Shown: positions 44,042 through 53,906 of the stretch, piece after piece
How positions within the stretch are numbered: the first letter of the stretch is position 1
Layout of the letters: each line of letters starts with the position of its first letter
Assembly (NCBI RefSeq): GCF_025961225.1
Contig: NZ_JAOQNG010000002.1
Span: forward strand, 248,001-312,000
Length of the DNA: 64,000 bases
From: Azospirillum canadense
GTDB lineage: Bacteria; Pseudomonadota; Alphaproteobacteria; Azospirillales; Azospirillaceae
Reading direction: 5' to 3'
Translations under genes and position numbers: made by a program
Notes under the pieces: generated by a model
What the model saw: only the letters and a program-made list of their open reading frames with translations
Databases searched by the model: none
What the model was told of the DNA's origin: nothing

Positions 44042-45678
44042 GATGCCTCCCCGCGGTGGCGGTCGAAGGCGAGGAAATGCGCGACCGCGGGCGGCTCTGT
44101 GCCGCGGTGGAAGGCGCGCGCCTCCTCCTGTAGGTCGGCGTCGGCGCGCGACACGCGGCGGTGCTGGCGCTGGTGCTCGGCCCAGGATTCGACGAAGAAC
44201 CACTCCAGCACGCGCTCCGGATCGCCGGAGTCCTGGCTGACGCCCCAGGCGTAGGCGCCGTCGCGCCGCCGCTCCTCCGCCACGCGGTGGAGCGCTGCCA
44301 GGAACCGGTCCTGGTCTTCGGTCGCGATGCGGTACTCGATGGTGATCATCACCGGGCCGCGGTCGCCGCGGATGGGCTCCGCGGTCAAAGGTTCCGGCCA
44401 GTGGTTGGAGGGCATCAGGTCGGCCTCGCCGGCCGGCAGGCGGACGCGGTGCACGACGGCGGCGACAAGGAGAAGCCCGGCCGCGCCGGCCCACAGGGTG
44501 GCCGGAACGCCGATGGCCTCCGCGAGCGCGCCCCAGGCGAGGCTGCCGGCGGTCAGCGCGCCGTTGAAGACGGTCAGGTAGAGCGCCAGCCCCCGCCCGC
44601 GCACCCAGTTGGGCAGGATGGACTGGGTGGTGGCGTTCAGCGTCGTCAGCACCGCGATCCAGGCCGCACCCGCCACCAGCAGAATCGGGATCGCCGCCCA
44701 GCGCGGCGGAGCCAGCGCCAGGAAGACCATCACCAGCGCGGTGATCACGGACGCCCCGAGCATCAGGCCGTCCTGTCCGACCCGGTCGCGCACACGCGGC
44801 AGCAGCACGGCGCCGCCGATGGCGCCCGCCCCCACCGCGCCCAGCAACAGTCCGTAGAAGCCCGGCCCGCCGCCGAGGATCTTGCTCGCGACGATGGGCA
44901 GCAAGGCCCACAAGGCGCTGGCGCAGGCGAAGAACAGGCCGGCGCGCAGGAAGACGCGGTGAAGCTCCCGGCTGGCGCGGGCGTAGCGCAGGCCGGCGCG
45001 CAGCGCGCCGCCGAACTGCTCCGACAGCTCGTCGCGGGCGTCGGGCTGGCGCTTCCACCAGAACAGGGCAATGATCACCGCGACGTAGGTCAGCAGGTCG
45101 ACGCCGTAGGTGACGGCCGCGCCGAAGGCGGTGAGGATGGCGCCGCCGGCCGCCGGGCCGATGGCGCGGGAGATGTTGATGCCCAGGCTGTTGAGGGCGA
45201 CCGCGCCTTTCAGCTCCGACCGCGGCACCAGTTCGGGCACGATGGACTGCCAGACCGGGGCCATCAGGGCGGCGCCGATACCGCCGAGGAAGGTCAGCCC
45301 GACGATCGACATCACGCTGGCCGTCCCCGCCGCCGCCTGGAGCAGCAGCGCGAGGCTGACGCAGCCCAGACCGATCTGGATGACGATCAGCATCCGGCGC
45401 CGGTCCAGGATGTCCGACAGCACGCCGGCCGGAATGGCGAGCAGGAAGATGGGCAGGGAGCCCGCCGCCTGGATCAGCGCCACGGTGGCGGGGGAGCCCG
45501 ACAGGTCGAGCACCAGCCACGCGCTGGCCACATCGCGCATGAAGGTGCCGATGTTGCCCAGCACCGTCGCCGCCCACAGGACGGCGAACAGGCGGTTGCG
45601 CAGGGGGGCGAAGGCGCCGGCCCGCTGTGGGGTGGGGGGTGGTGCGGTGCCCGACCCGGGCACGGCTTCGGCGGTCAT
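44038..45678 (-). CDS. MFS transporter with C-terminal ABM-like domain
   Basis: A 546-residue protein. Residues 1 to about 420 form a 12-segment major facilitator transporter of the EntS/DHA3 kind: RNRLFAVLWAATVLGNIGTFM, PIFLLAIPAGVLSDILDRRRML (the loop 2-3 motif) and NSLGINISRAIGPAAGGAIL. The last 110 residues are soluble and resemble an antibiotic-biosynthesis-monooxygenase/dimeric alpha-beta barrel (MITIEYRIATEDQDRFLAAL, RVLEWFFVESWAEHQRQHRR). The domain pair recurs in MFS proteins of this family. It would export or import a small molecule across the inner membrane. It overlaps both neighbours by four bases. Confidence 0.92.
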   Translation of the reverse strand: MTAEAVPGSGTAPPPTPQRAGAFAPLRNRLFAVLWAATVLGNIGTFMRDVASAWLVLDLSGSPATVALIQAAGSLPIFLLAIPAGVLSDILDRRRMLIVIQIGLGCVSLALLLQAAAGTASVMSIVGLTFLGGIGAALMAPVWQSIVPELVPRSELKGAVALNSLGINISRAIGPAAGGAILTAFGAAVTYGVDLLTYVAVIIALFWWKRQPDARDELSEQFGGALRAGLRYARASRELHRVFLRAGLFFACASALWALLPIVASKILGGGPGFYGLLLGAVGAGAIGGAVLLPRVRDRVGQDGLMLGASVITALVMVFLALAPPRWAAIPILLVAGAAWIAVLTTLNATTQSILPNWVRGRGLALYLTVFNGALTAGSLAWGALAEAIGVPATLWAGAAGLLLVAAVVHRVRLPAGEADLMPSNHWPEPLTAEPIRGDRGPVMITIEYRIATEDQDRFLAALHRVAEERRRDGAYAWGVSQDSGDPERVLEWFFVESWAEHQRQHRRVSRADADLQEEARAFHRGTEPPAVAHFLAFDRHRGEAS

Positions 45679-46133
45679 GGCCCCCTCCGCTGTCGGTGCA
45701 CCAGCGCCGCCGCGGCGGCGAAGCCGCCGACGATCGCGAGGTGTTCCAGGAAGGTGGCGGTCTGGTGGGCGCGGTCGATCCCCTCGTAGGTCCAGAAGGC
45801 GTGGGCGATCAGCGTGGCGACCACGGTGAAGCCAGCGAGCAGGCCGGCGCCCAGCCAGCACCAGCGCCGCGTCAGGAACAGCGCCGATCCGCCGAGCTGC
45901 GTGACGATCACCGCCGCGGCGACCAGCGCCGGGGAGCCCAGGCCGAGCCCGGCGGCCTCCGCCGTCGCGCCGTCGAAGTCCAGCAGCTTGACGATGCCGC
46001 TGACCGCGTAGGGCGCCGCCATCGCCAGCCGCGCGAGCAGCCCCAGGGCCGGCCAGTCGAGGATCGCGGCGATGGGCTGGGGCGCGCTGTCCCGCGCGCG
46101 CCCTCCCCTCATTCCACCCAGCGTTTCGGTCAT
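45675..46133 (-). CDS. DoxX-family membrane protein
   Basis: A 152-residue inner-membrane protein with four hydrophobic segments. GLLARLAMAAPYAVSGIVKLLDF is the DoxX N-terminal pattern, followed by VAAAVIVTQLGGSALFLTRR and LGAGLLAGFTVVATLIAHAFW. The fourth segment is near HLAIVGGFAAAAALV. DoxX proteins are linked to thiol and redox stress handling, but the biochemical role is not settled. A strong AGGGGAGGGG site precedes the ATG at 46133. It overlaps the MFS gene by ATGA. Confidence 0.88.
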   Translation of the reverse strand: MTETLGGMRGGRARDSAPQPIAAILDWPALGLLARLAMAAPYAVSGIVKLLDFDGATAEAAGLGLGSPALVAAAVIVTQLGGSALFLTRRWCWLGAGLLAGFTVVATLIAHAFWTYEGIDRAHQTATFLEHLAIVGGFAAAAALVHRQRRGP

Positions 46134-46147
46134 TCCGTCCCCTCCCC

Positions 46148-48130
46148 TCACACGGCCCAGCAGCCGCAGCCGAAGGCGCCCCAGAAGCTGCGCGCGTTGG
46201 CCACCGGCACGTCCGTCGCGAGGGCGGCGGCGTGGTCGTGCCCATGCACCGCGCAGCCGGAATGGCAACCGCATTCCGAAGCCTGTTTCTGCGTCGTCTT
46301 GGGATCCTGGTAATAGCCGCCGTAGAGCGCGACCGGCGACCAGTCGGGCATCGGCTTGGGCAGCGCCGGGGCCATGGTGCCGTAGTCGCCTTGGCCGTGA
46401 ACGACCTTGCCGCCCAGCAGGGTCAGGACGGAGCGGATGTGCGCGATGCGGTCCTCCGGCACCGACAGGTAGTCGTCGCTGAGCAGCGCGGCGTCGGCCA
46501 GCTGCCCGGCCTTGATCTGGCCCTTCTTGCCCTGCTCGTTGGAGAACCAGGTGTTGGCCTCCGTCCACAGGCGGAGCGCCGTCTCGCGGTCCATGCGGTT
46601 GGCCATGGGATAGAGCGAAAGGCCGCCGACCGTCTTGCCGGTGACCAGCCAGGACAGGGAGACCCAGGGGTTGTAGCTCGCCACGCGCGTCGCGTCGGTG
46701 CCCGCGCCGACCGGCAGGCCGGCGGCCAGCATTTTGGCGATGGGCGGGGTGGCCTCCGCCGCCTTGGCGCCGTAGCGCTCGACGAAATACTCGCCCTGGA
46801 AGGCCATGCGGTGCTGCACGGCGATGCCGCCGCCGAGTGCCGCGATGCGGTCGATGTTGCGGTCGCTGATCGTCTCCGCGTGGTCGAAGAACCAGTTCAG
46901 CCCGTGCAGCGGGATGTCGCGGTTGACCGTCTCGAACACGTCCAGCGCGCGGCCGATGGTCTCGTCGTAGGTGGCGTGCAGCCGCCAGGGCCAGCGCTTC
47001 TCCGCCAGCAGGCGGACCACCGGCTCCAGATCGGCCTCCATGTTCGGCGGCATCTCCGGCCGGGCGACGCGGAAGTCCTCGAAGTCGGCGGCGGAATAGA
47101 CCAGCATCTCGCCGGCGCCGTTCAGGCGGTAGGTGTCGTCGCCGTGGCCGGGCTTCACCGTGGAAGACCAGGTGGCGAAGTCCTGCAACTCCTCCTTCGG
47201 CTTCTGGGTGAACAGGTTGTAGGCGATGCGCAGCGTCATCGCGCCGTCGGCGTGCAGCTTTTCGATGATCGCGTAGTCGTCGGGGTAGTTCTGGTAACCG
47301 CCGCCGGCGTCGATCACACTGGTGACGCCCAGGCCGTTCAGCTCCCGCATGAAGTGCCGGGTGGAGTTCAGCTGGTATTCCGGCGGCAGCTTCGGCCCCT
47401 TGGCGAGGGTCGAATAGAGGATCGTGGCGTTCGGCTGGGCGAGCAGCAGGCCGGTCGGGGTGCCGGCGGCATCGCGCACGATCTCCCCGCCCGGCGGGTT
47501 CGGCGTGTCCTTGGTGTAGCCGACCACACGCAGCGCCGCGGCGTTCAGCAGGGCGCGGTCGTAGAGGTGCAGGATGAAGACCGGGGTGTCGGGGGCGACG
47601 GCGTTCAGCTCGTCGATGGTCGGCAGGCGCTTCTCCGCGAACTGGTGCTCGGTGAAGCCGCCGACCACGCGGACCCACTGCGGCGCCGGTGTGCGGTCGA
47701 CCTGGGCGCGCAGCATGGCCATGGCGTCGGCCAGCGTCGGCACGCCGTCCCAGCGCAGCTCCATGTTGTAATTCAGGCCGCCGCGGATGATGTGCAGGTG
47801 GCTGTCGATCAGGCCGGGAACCAGGCGGCGCCCCTTGGCGTCGATAACGGTGGCGTTCGGCGCCGCGGCGGCCCGCGCCTCGGCCTCGCTGCCGACGGCG
47901 AGGAAGCGCCCGTCGCGGATCGCCACGGCCTCGGCCTGCGGATTCTCGCGGTCGAGCGTGGTAACCTTGGCGTTGATGACGATGAGATCGGTGGCCGTAT
48001 TGGCGGAGGGCATGGCGGCGCTCCCGGTTCGGGACGTGATGGAGGACAGGATGGGGGCGGCGAGCAGGGACGCGGCGGCGCTGCCGGCCATGGCCCCGCG
48101 GCGGGTCAGCCCGGTGAGACGCGGCTTCAC
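46148..48130 (-). CDS. Tat-exported amidohydrolase (YtcJ-like) with Cys-rich tail
   Basis: A 660-residue metal-dependent hydrolase of the amidohydrolase_3 family. The twin-arginine leader LTRRGAMAGSAAASLLAAPIL predicts folded export. Metal-binding blocks: VPGLIDSHLHII, GLNWFFDHAETISDRN and VGAGTDATRVASYNPW. The last 45 residues are unusual: CGCHSGCAVHGHDH and the terminal FGCGCWAV give six cysteines and several histidines. I chose GTG 48130, which overlaps the XapX stop as GTGA; no better ATG exists upstream. Substrate is unknown; family members cleave cyclic amides and aryl formamides. Confidence 0.9.
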   Translation of the reverse strand: MKPRLTGLTRRGAMAGSAAASLLAAPILSSITSRTGSAAMPSANTATDLIVINAKVTTLDRENPQAEAVAIRDGRFLAVGSEAEARAAAAPNATVIDAKGRRLVPGLIDSHLHIIRGGLNYNMELRWDGVPTLADAMAMLRAQVDRTPAPQWVRVVGGFTEHQFAEKRLPTIDELNAVAPDTPVFILHLYDRALLNAAALRVVGYTKDTPNPPGGEIVRDAAGTPTGLLLAQPNATILYSTLAKGPKLPPEYQLNSTRHFMRELNGLGVTSVIDAGGGYQNYPDDYAIIEKLHADGAMTLRIAYNLFTQKPKEELQDFATWSSTVKPGHGDDTYRLNGAGEMLVYSAADFEDFRVARPEMPPNMEADLEPVVRLLAEKRWPWRLHATYDETIGRALDVFETVNRDIPLHGLNWFFDHAETISDRNIDRIAALGGGIAVQHRMAFQGEYFVERYGAKAAEATPPIAKMLAAGLPVGAGTDATRVASYNPWVSLSWLVTGKTVGGLSLYPMANRMDRETALRLWTEANTWFSNEQGKKGQIKAGQLADAALLSDDYLSVPEDRIAHIRSVLTLLGGKVVHGQGDYGTMAPALPKPMPDWSPVALYGGYYQDPKTTQKQASECGCHSGCAVHGHDHAAALATDVPVANARSFWGAFGCGCWAV

Positions 48131-48396
48131 GCGCGTTCGCCCGTGGCGGGCTTGTCGGGAGCGTTGCCCCCAGCCTGCGGGCCGAGGACGTGGCGGGCGC
48201 AGTCGGTTTGGATGAAGGCGACGACCGGCTTGCCAGCGACCAGCCGCTTCACGACCGGCACGACCTGCTCGCCGACCAGCATGCCGAGCAGGCCGATCAG
48301 CGCGATGGTCGGCGGCGCCGGCGAGCGCACCCCGATGAGCGCGTAGATGACGCCGACCAGGATGCCGGCGCCGAGCGAAAGGAGATAGGGCATCAT
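48127..48396 (-). CDS. XapX-domain small membrane protein
   Basis: An 89-residue protein with two hydrophobic segments (PYLLSLGAGILVGVIYALIG and PTIALIGLLGMLVGEQVVPV) and the XapX/DUF1427 signature GVRSPAPPTIALIGLLGMLV. XapX domains commonly occur beside YcaC-like hydrolases and amidohydrolases; the role is not established. AAGGA lies before the ATG at 48396 (a second ATG follows directly). Its TGA overlaps the amidohydrolase GTG. Confidence 0.9.
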   Translation of the reverse strand: MMPYLLSLGAGILVGVIYALIGVRSPAPPTIALIGLLGMLVGEQVVPVVKRLVAGKPVVAFIQTDCARHVLGPQAGGNAPDKPATGERA

Positions 48397-48513
48397 CGCG
48401 ATTGTCCTTGCAGCCGGTGGGCCGTCGGTGGCCTTCAATCGGTGGCGAATCCGCACGGCCGCGCCCCACCGGTCGCGGGCGCGGCCGGCGGGGCGGACCG
48501 GAACGGTGTCGCC

Positions 48514-49185
48514 TTACGCCGCGGCGCTGTGGCCGCCTTCCGAGGCGCCGAACATGGTCTTGGCGTAGATGATGCCGAGGCCGTAGGCGCCGCCGTACTT
48601 CTTGGCGATGCCGGTGGTCATTTCGTAGGTCTCGGTCCGCGCCCAGTCGCGCTGGAGTTCGAGCATGTACTGGAGCGAGGTCATCGGGCGGACGCCGGCC
48701 TGGATCATGCGATCCATGGCGCGCTGGTGCGCCTCGGCGGAGACGTCGCCGCAGGCGTCGGAGATCACGTAGACCTCATAGCCCTGGTCGATGGCCGACA
48801 GGGTCGGGCCGACGATGCAGACCGACGTCCACAGGCCGCAGAACACCAGACGGTCCTTGCCGATGGCGTTGATGCGCTTGATGACGTTGGCGTCTTCCCA
48901 GGTGTTCATGGAGGTGCGGTCGGTCACCTCGGCGTTCGGGAAGGCTTCGGTGATCTCGGAGAAGATCGGGCCGGAGAAGCTCTTCTCCGCGACCGTGGTC
49001 AGGACGGTGGTGACGCCGAAGCCGGCCGCGGCGTGGGCGACGAGCGCCGTGTTGGTCCGCAGGGTGGTGGCGTCGATGGAATGGGTCGCGAAGGCCATCT
49101 GCGACTGGTGGTCGATCATGACCAGCGTGTGGTCGCGCGGGGACAGCAGGGTCTTGCCGGGGGTCGCCGTGGCGGTGATGCTCAT
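48514..49185 (-). CDS. YcaC-like cysteine hydrolase (isochorismatase superfamily)
   Basis: A 223-residue cysteine hydrolase. The catalytic triad is visible: Asp25 in LVMIDHQSQMAFA, Lys68 in TVAEKSFSGP and Cys123 in GLWTSVCIVGPTLS, preceded by the usual cis-peptide segment. Proteins of this kind (YcaC) form octamers; their natural substrate is unresolved. GGAAGAGAG precedes the ATG at 49185. It is the first gene of the minus-strand operon (YcaC, XapX, amidohydrolase, DoxX, MFS, porin); a gap of 117 bases separates it from XapX. Confidence 0.94.
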   Translation of the reverse strand: MSITATATPGKTLLSPRDHTLVMIDHQSQMAFATHSIDATTLRTNTALVAHAAAGFGVTTVLTTVAEKSFSGPIFSEITEAFPNAEVTDRTSMNTWEDANVIKRINAIGKDRLVFCGLWTSVCIVGPTLSAIDQGYEVYVISDACGDVSAEAHQRAMDRMIQAGVRPMTSLQYMLELQRDWARTETYEMTTGIAKKYGGAYGLGIIYAKTMFGASEGGHSAAA

Positions 49186-49456
49186 CTCTCTTCCCTCTTT
49201 TCGTTCATCGTCTGGAGCGATCCGGGCCGGAAGCGATCCGGTCGATGAGCGGCAGCATGGGGAAGGTCGCCGAAAGGCGACATTGAACTTGCGTTTTCCA
49301 GGTCTATACCAACGTATAATCGGCCATGTGCGGCCCGGCGGCGTTCTCGCCTGGATTGGCGGGCAATCGCCTGAAGGACCTATCCTACCCACACCAGAAG
49401 ATCGGCCAACCCGAGCCAATAGATCAGCATCCCCTCTTCTTTGCAGAGCCACAGCG

Positions 49457-51127
49457 ATGCCGAAACCTGCCGTGCCCGGCGACCAGCTGCTTCTTCCTTC
49501 CCTGTCGCCGGGACCAACGCAACTAAGGCTTGCCGCTGGAGTCGTGCTGGCCCTGGTCGTGGCGGCGGCCCTGGCCTACCCCAACGCCGAGCAGCCGTTC
49601 CCGGCCGGAACCGTCCTGTTGCCGGCCTACGCCGCCGTCGTGCTGACGACGGAGTCGATCACCGCGGCGCTGCTGTTCGCGCAATTCTCCACGCAACGGT
49701 CGCCGGCCCTGCTCGTGCTGGCGGTCGGGTATCTCTTCACGGGGCTGATGATCGTGCCCTGGGCGCTGACCTTTCCGGGCGTCTTCGCGCCGGACGGGCT
49801 GCTCGGCGCCAACCTGCAGAGCACCGCCGCGCTGGCCGCTCTGCGGAGGGTGGGATTTCCGCTGTCCGTCCTGGCCTACGCGCTGATGAAGGACCGGGTG
49901 CCGGAGACGAACGCCCGGTCGCGCCCGATCGTCCTGGGCGCCGTCGCGGCGACGCTGGCCGCCGTCCTTGCCGCGGCCGCGGTCGCCGTCGAGGTCCCGT
50001 CCGTCCTGCCGCGCTTCATGGTCAGCGCCAGCGAGACCACGGACCTGTGGCAGGCCATCCCGGCGGCGGCGCTCGTCCTCTGCGGCGCCGGCCTCGCCGC
50101 CTTTGCGTGGCGGTGGCGGCGGCTGTCGGTGCTCGACCTCTGGCTGGTCGTGGTGCTGTGCGCCTGGGCGATCGAAACCTTCCTGCTGGGATTCGCCGGC
50201 GGGGGACGGTTCAGCGTCGGCTGGTGGGCGGGGCGGAGCTACGGCCTAGCCGCGTCCTGCGTGGTCCTGGTCGTCCTGATGGCCGAGATCACGACGCTCT
50301 ACGCCCGAATTGTCCGGTCGATGGCGGCGGAACGCCGCGTGCGCGAAGCCAAGCTGGCCAGCCTGGAGGCGTTGTCCGCCGCCATCGCGCATGAGGTGAA
50401 CCAACCGCTGGCGAGCATGGTGACCAACGCCGAGGCGGGCCTGCGCTGGCTGAACCGGCCGGCGCCCGACCTGGATGAGGCGCGGGAGGCGCTGGCCTGC
50501 ATCGCCAAGGACGGCCACCGCGCCGCGCGCGTGATCGAGGGAATCCGCGCGGCCTTCCGCAAATCGCCGCAGGCGCGGGTCCCGCTGGACATCAACACCA
50601 TCGTCCAGGACACGCTGAAGCACGCGCGCGGCGACCTGCGGGCCAACCGCGTGTCGGTCTTCACGGAGTTCGACGGGACGCTGCCCTGGGTGAACGGCAA
50701 CCCCGTGCAACTCCAGCAGGTCGTGCTGAACCTCGTCGCCAACGCTGTCGACGCCATGGGCACGGTCACGGACCGGGCGCGCGTGCTGCGCCTGCGATCC
50801 ACCCGCCAGGGAACCGGCAGTGTCCTCGTCGTCGTCGAGGATTCCGGCAGCGGGCTGGAACCGGAACAGGAGGAGCGGCTGTTCGAACCTTTCTTCACCA
50901 CCAAGCCGAACGGGAGCGGCATGGGCCTGACCATTTGCCAGTCCATCATCGAAGCGCACGGCGGGCGGCTGTGGATGACCGGGAACCACCCCCATGGTGC
51001 CGTCTTCCAGTTCACGCTGCCCATCGACCAGGACTTCGTCCAAGACAGTGCCAGGGAGGGCGCCAGTGACGGGGCCAGGGACGGGGGCTGGAACCACGCC
51101 GCGCCGGCCGCGGAGCGCGCCCGATGA
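49457..51127 (+). CDS. MASE4 sensor histidine kinase
   Basis: A 556-residue membrane sensor. Residues about 20-285 form seven or so membrane segments with MASE4 features (TTESITAALLFAQFSTQRSP, LVLAVGYLFTGLMIVPWALT, FPGVFAPDGLLGANLQSTAA). The kinase core has the H-box AIAHEVNQPLASMVTNAEAG with His312, N-box LNLVANAVDAMG, and ATP lid EDSGSGLEPEQEERLFEPFF plus GSGMGLTICQSIIEAHGG. It is of the NtrB/FixL-like HisKA type. Its stop overlaps the ATG of the FixJ-type regulator, its evident partner. The stimulus is unknown; MASE4 domains are membrane-embedded sensors. Confidence 0.92.
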   Translation: MPKPAVPGDQLLLPSLSPGPTQLRLAAGVVLALVVAAALAYPNAEQPFPAGTVLLPAYAAVVLTTESITAALLFAQFSTQRSPALLVLAVGYLFTGLMIVPWALTFPGVFAPDGLLGANLQSTAALAALRRVGFPLSVLAYALMKDRVPETNARSRPIVLGAVAATLAAVLAAAAVAVEVPSVLPRFMVSASETTDLWQAIPAAALVLCGAGLAAFAWRWRRLSVLDLWLVVVLCAWAIETFLLGFAGGGRFSVGWWAGRSYGLAASCVVLVVLMAEITTLYARIVRSMAAERRVREAKLASLEALSAAIAHEVNQPLASMVTNAEAGLRWLNRPAPDLDEAREALACIAKDGHRAARVIEGIRAAFRKSPQARVPLDINTIVQDTLKHARGDLRANRVSVFTEFDGTLPWVNGNPVQLQQVVLNLVANAVDAMGTVTDRARVLRLRSTRQGTGSVLVVVEDSGSGLEPEQEERLFEPFFTTKPNGSGMGLTICQSIIEAHGGRLWMTGNHPHGAVFQFTLPIDQDFVQDSAREGASDGARDGGWNHAAPAAERAR

Positions 51128-51765
51128 CGAACGACCCGTCCTTCGTGTGCATCGTCGACGATGATGCCTCGATCCGCCAAGCCCTCGCCGGGCTGCTGCG
51201 CTCGGTCGGGTTGACGGTCTTCGCCTACCCGTCCACCGAGGATTTCCTGGCCGACGCGCGGCCCGATGGTCCGGGCTGCCTCGTGCTCGACGTGCGGCTG
51301 CCCGGCCAGAGCGGGCTGGAATTCCAGAGGGAGCTGGAGGGGATGGGCATCCATCTTCCGGTCATCTTCATCACCGGACATGGGGACATCCCCATGTCGG
51401 TGACCGCGATGAAGGCCGGCGCGCTGGAGTTTCTGACCAAGCCCTTCCGCGACCAGGACCTGCTGGACGCCGTGCACAAAGCCATCGAACTCGACCGGGA
51501 CCGGCGGCGGGACGATGCCGCGCTCAGCGAACTGCGTGAGCGTTTCCAGTCGCTGACCCCGCGGGAGCGGGAGATCATGCTGCTCGTCGCCGCGGGCCAG
51601 CTCAACAAGCAGATCGCCGCCGCGCTGAACCTCAGCGAGATCACCATCAAGGTCCACCGCGCCCAGGTCATGCGCAAGATGCAGGCGAAGTCCCTGCCCG
51701 ACCTCGTCCGTATCGCGGACAAGGTCTCGGCGACGCCATTCCGCTTCACCGGAGCTGAATTATAG
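51124..51765 (+). CDS. FixJ/NarL-type response regulator
   Basis: A 213-residue transcription factor. The receiver is intact: acidic pair VDDDAS (11-16), phosphoacceptor Asp56 in LVLDVRLPGQSGLEF, Thr in FITGHGDIPMSV and Lys in EFLTKPFRDQD. The C-terminal LuxR helix-turn-helix reads SLTPREREIMLLVAAGQLNK with ALNLSEITIKVHRAQVM. It is coupled to the MASE4 kinase by an ATGA overlap, so phosphotransfer between them is expected. It differs from the four degenerate receivers elsewhere in the window by having all active-site residues. Confidence 0.95.
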   Translation: MTNDPSFVCIVDDDASIRQALAGLLRSVGLTVFAYPSTEDFLADARPDGPGCLVLDVRLPGQSGLEFQRELEGMGIHLPVIFITGHGDIPMSVTAMKAGALEFLTKPFRDQDLLDAVHKAIELDRDRRRDDAALSELRERFQSLTPREREIMLLVAAGQLNKQIAAALNLSEITIKVHRAQVMRKMQAKSLPDLVRIADKVSATPFRFTGAEL

Positions 51766-51771
51766 AGACGG

Positions 51772-52211
<440 letters not shown>

Positions 52212-52215
<4 letters not shown>

Positions 52216-53906
52216 GGACCGGCCTCCTGGCTGACGGCTGGCAGATTGACGACGGGCAGATGGATGCTGAAGGCGCTTCCCTGGCCGGGGTCGGAGGACA
52301 CGGTGATTCGTCCGCCCAGCCGTTCGGCCATCTTCCGTGCGATGGGCAGGCCCATGCCGGTTCCCGAATGCTCCGTCCGGCCGTGCAGCCGGCGGAACAC
52401 CTGGAAGATTTGCTCATGATAGCGCGATTCGATGCCGATTCCGTTGTCGCGCACGGTCAGGACCGCAAAGCCGCCGCCCTCCCGCGCCCCGACGTGGATG
52501 TCCGGCGGGCGGTCCGGGTGCCGGTATTCCAGCGCGTTGCCGATGAGAACCACGAACATCTCCCGCAGCCGTCGCCGGTCGGCCATGACCTGGGGCAGCG
52601 GGTCGCGCCGCACCCGGCCCCCGACGCCGTCCAAGGTCCGCGCCAACGCGTTCAGCGCGTCGTCCAGCGCATCGTCGGCCCGCACCGGGTGGTCCGGCAG
52701 CGGAATGCCGGTCTCCGCGACGAAGATCTGCACGTCGCTCAGCAGCGCCTTGAGGCGCCGGGCGCCCTCCACCACCTGGCCCAGCAGGGCTGCGCGCTCC
52801 TCGTCCAGGCTGGCGCCGATCTCCCGTTGCAGGAGCTGAGCGTAGCTGCCCATGGCGCGCACCGGTTCCTGGAGGTCGTGCGCGGCGGCGAAGGCGAACT
52901 GCTCCAGCTCCTTCTGGGCGAGCGCCAGCTGCTCCGCCTTGCGGTCGGCGTCGCGGCGGGCATGGTTGAGTTCGGCGGTGCGAAGGTCGACCAGCCGGGC
53001 CAGCGTGGCGCGCCGTTCGGCCAGCAGCAGGATGACGATGACGACCAGGATCCCGATGCCGCCGACCGCCAGGACCAATGGCCCCCGCTCCGCCTGCGCC
53101 CGCGCCGCGGCGGCCCAGCCTTCGACCGGGACGACGGCCAGTTCCCAGTCGCCGTCGGCGGCGTGGACGCGCTCCACCACCGGCTCCAGCGCCAGCACGG
53201 CCTCCTCTCCCGCGAAGACCATGCCGCCGGCCCGGCGCAGGGCCACGCGGTAACGCTGCGTCAGCCCGGACAGGTTGGCCTCGTTCAGGATCGGCGGCAG
53301 GTCGAAGGCCGCCCCCACCGCGCCCCAGGGCTTGCCGTCCTTGAAAAGGGATTGCCGGGCGATCAGCCCGATCCCCCCTTGCAGCAGCTCCACGGGCCCG
53401 TGGGTCGCCACGTCCCGTGTCGAAATCGCGCGGCGCACGGTGTCCGCGAAACCGGGCCGGGGATCCTTCAGCAGGTCGTGCCCGACGACCTTCGCGTTGC
53501 CCGCGTCCATCGGGTTGACCAGACGGACGACGAAATCCGGTGCGACGGAGACGTTGCGGATGCCCGGCATCGACCCCGGCAACGCCTCGGCGAAGGCCGG
53601 GAATTCGTCCTCCAGCCCGTCTCCGGACAGCTCGACCGTGACGAAGGCGCCGAGCCCCCGCACCAGCGCAAGGCGCTTGGCGATGGCGCCGCCCAGGCTG
53701 CCGGCGAAGGGCGTTGCCGCGATTGCGGCGCTGCTGCGCACATCGAGGGTCGCCGACCGGAGCCGGACAGCGTCCAGCCAACCCCAAACGGCCATCAGGA
53801 CCAGGACCGTCACCGCCACCAGCAGGATGGTCGTCGGCCGTTCCCGACAGCGGGCGCCCCAGTCCTTCCACCGGGCGGGATCCCGGGTCCCGGTCGTGCC
53901 GGTCAT
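52212..53906 (-). CDS. CHASE-domain sensor histidine kinase (module A)
   Basis: A 564-residue inner-membrane kinase. Two membrane segments (about 26-46 and 278-296) enclose an extracytoplasmic CHASE domain whose core is RLALVRGLGAFV, FAEALPGSMPGIRNVSVAPDF and GKPWGAVGAAFDLPPIL. A coiled coil leads to the HisKA segment FAAAHDLQEPVRAMGSYAQL with His343, then the ATPase domain LIGNALEYRH, VRDNGIGIESRYHEQIFQVF and GTGMGLPIARKMAERLGG. CHASE domains bind small extracellular ligands (cytokinin-like molecules in plant receptors). It overlaps the upstream PAS kinase and the downstream receiver gene by four bases each. Confidence 0.93.

Noticed and set aside
42302..44254. 650-codon plus-strand open frame
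   Set aside because: Antisense to the porin gene and the end of the MFS gene; no recognisable protein.
46232..48346. 704-codon plus-strand open frame
   Set aside because: Antisense to the amidohydrolase gene, whose catalytic motifs are clear.
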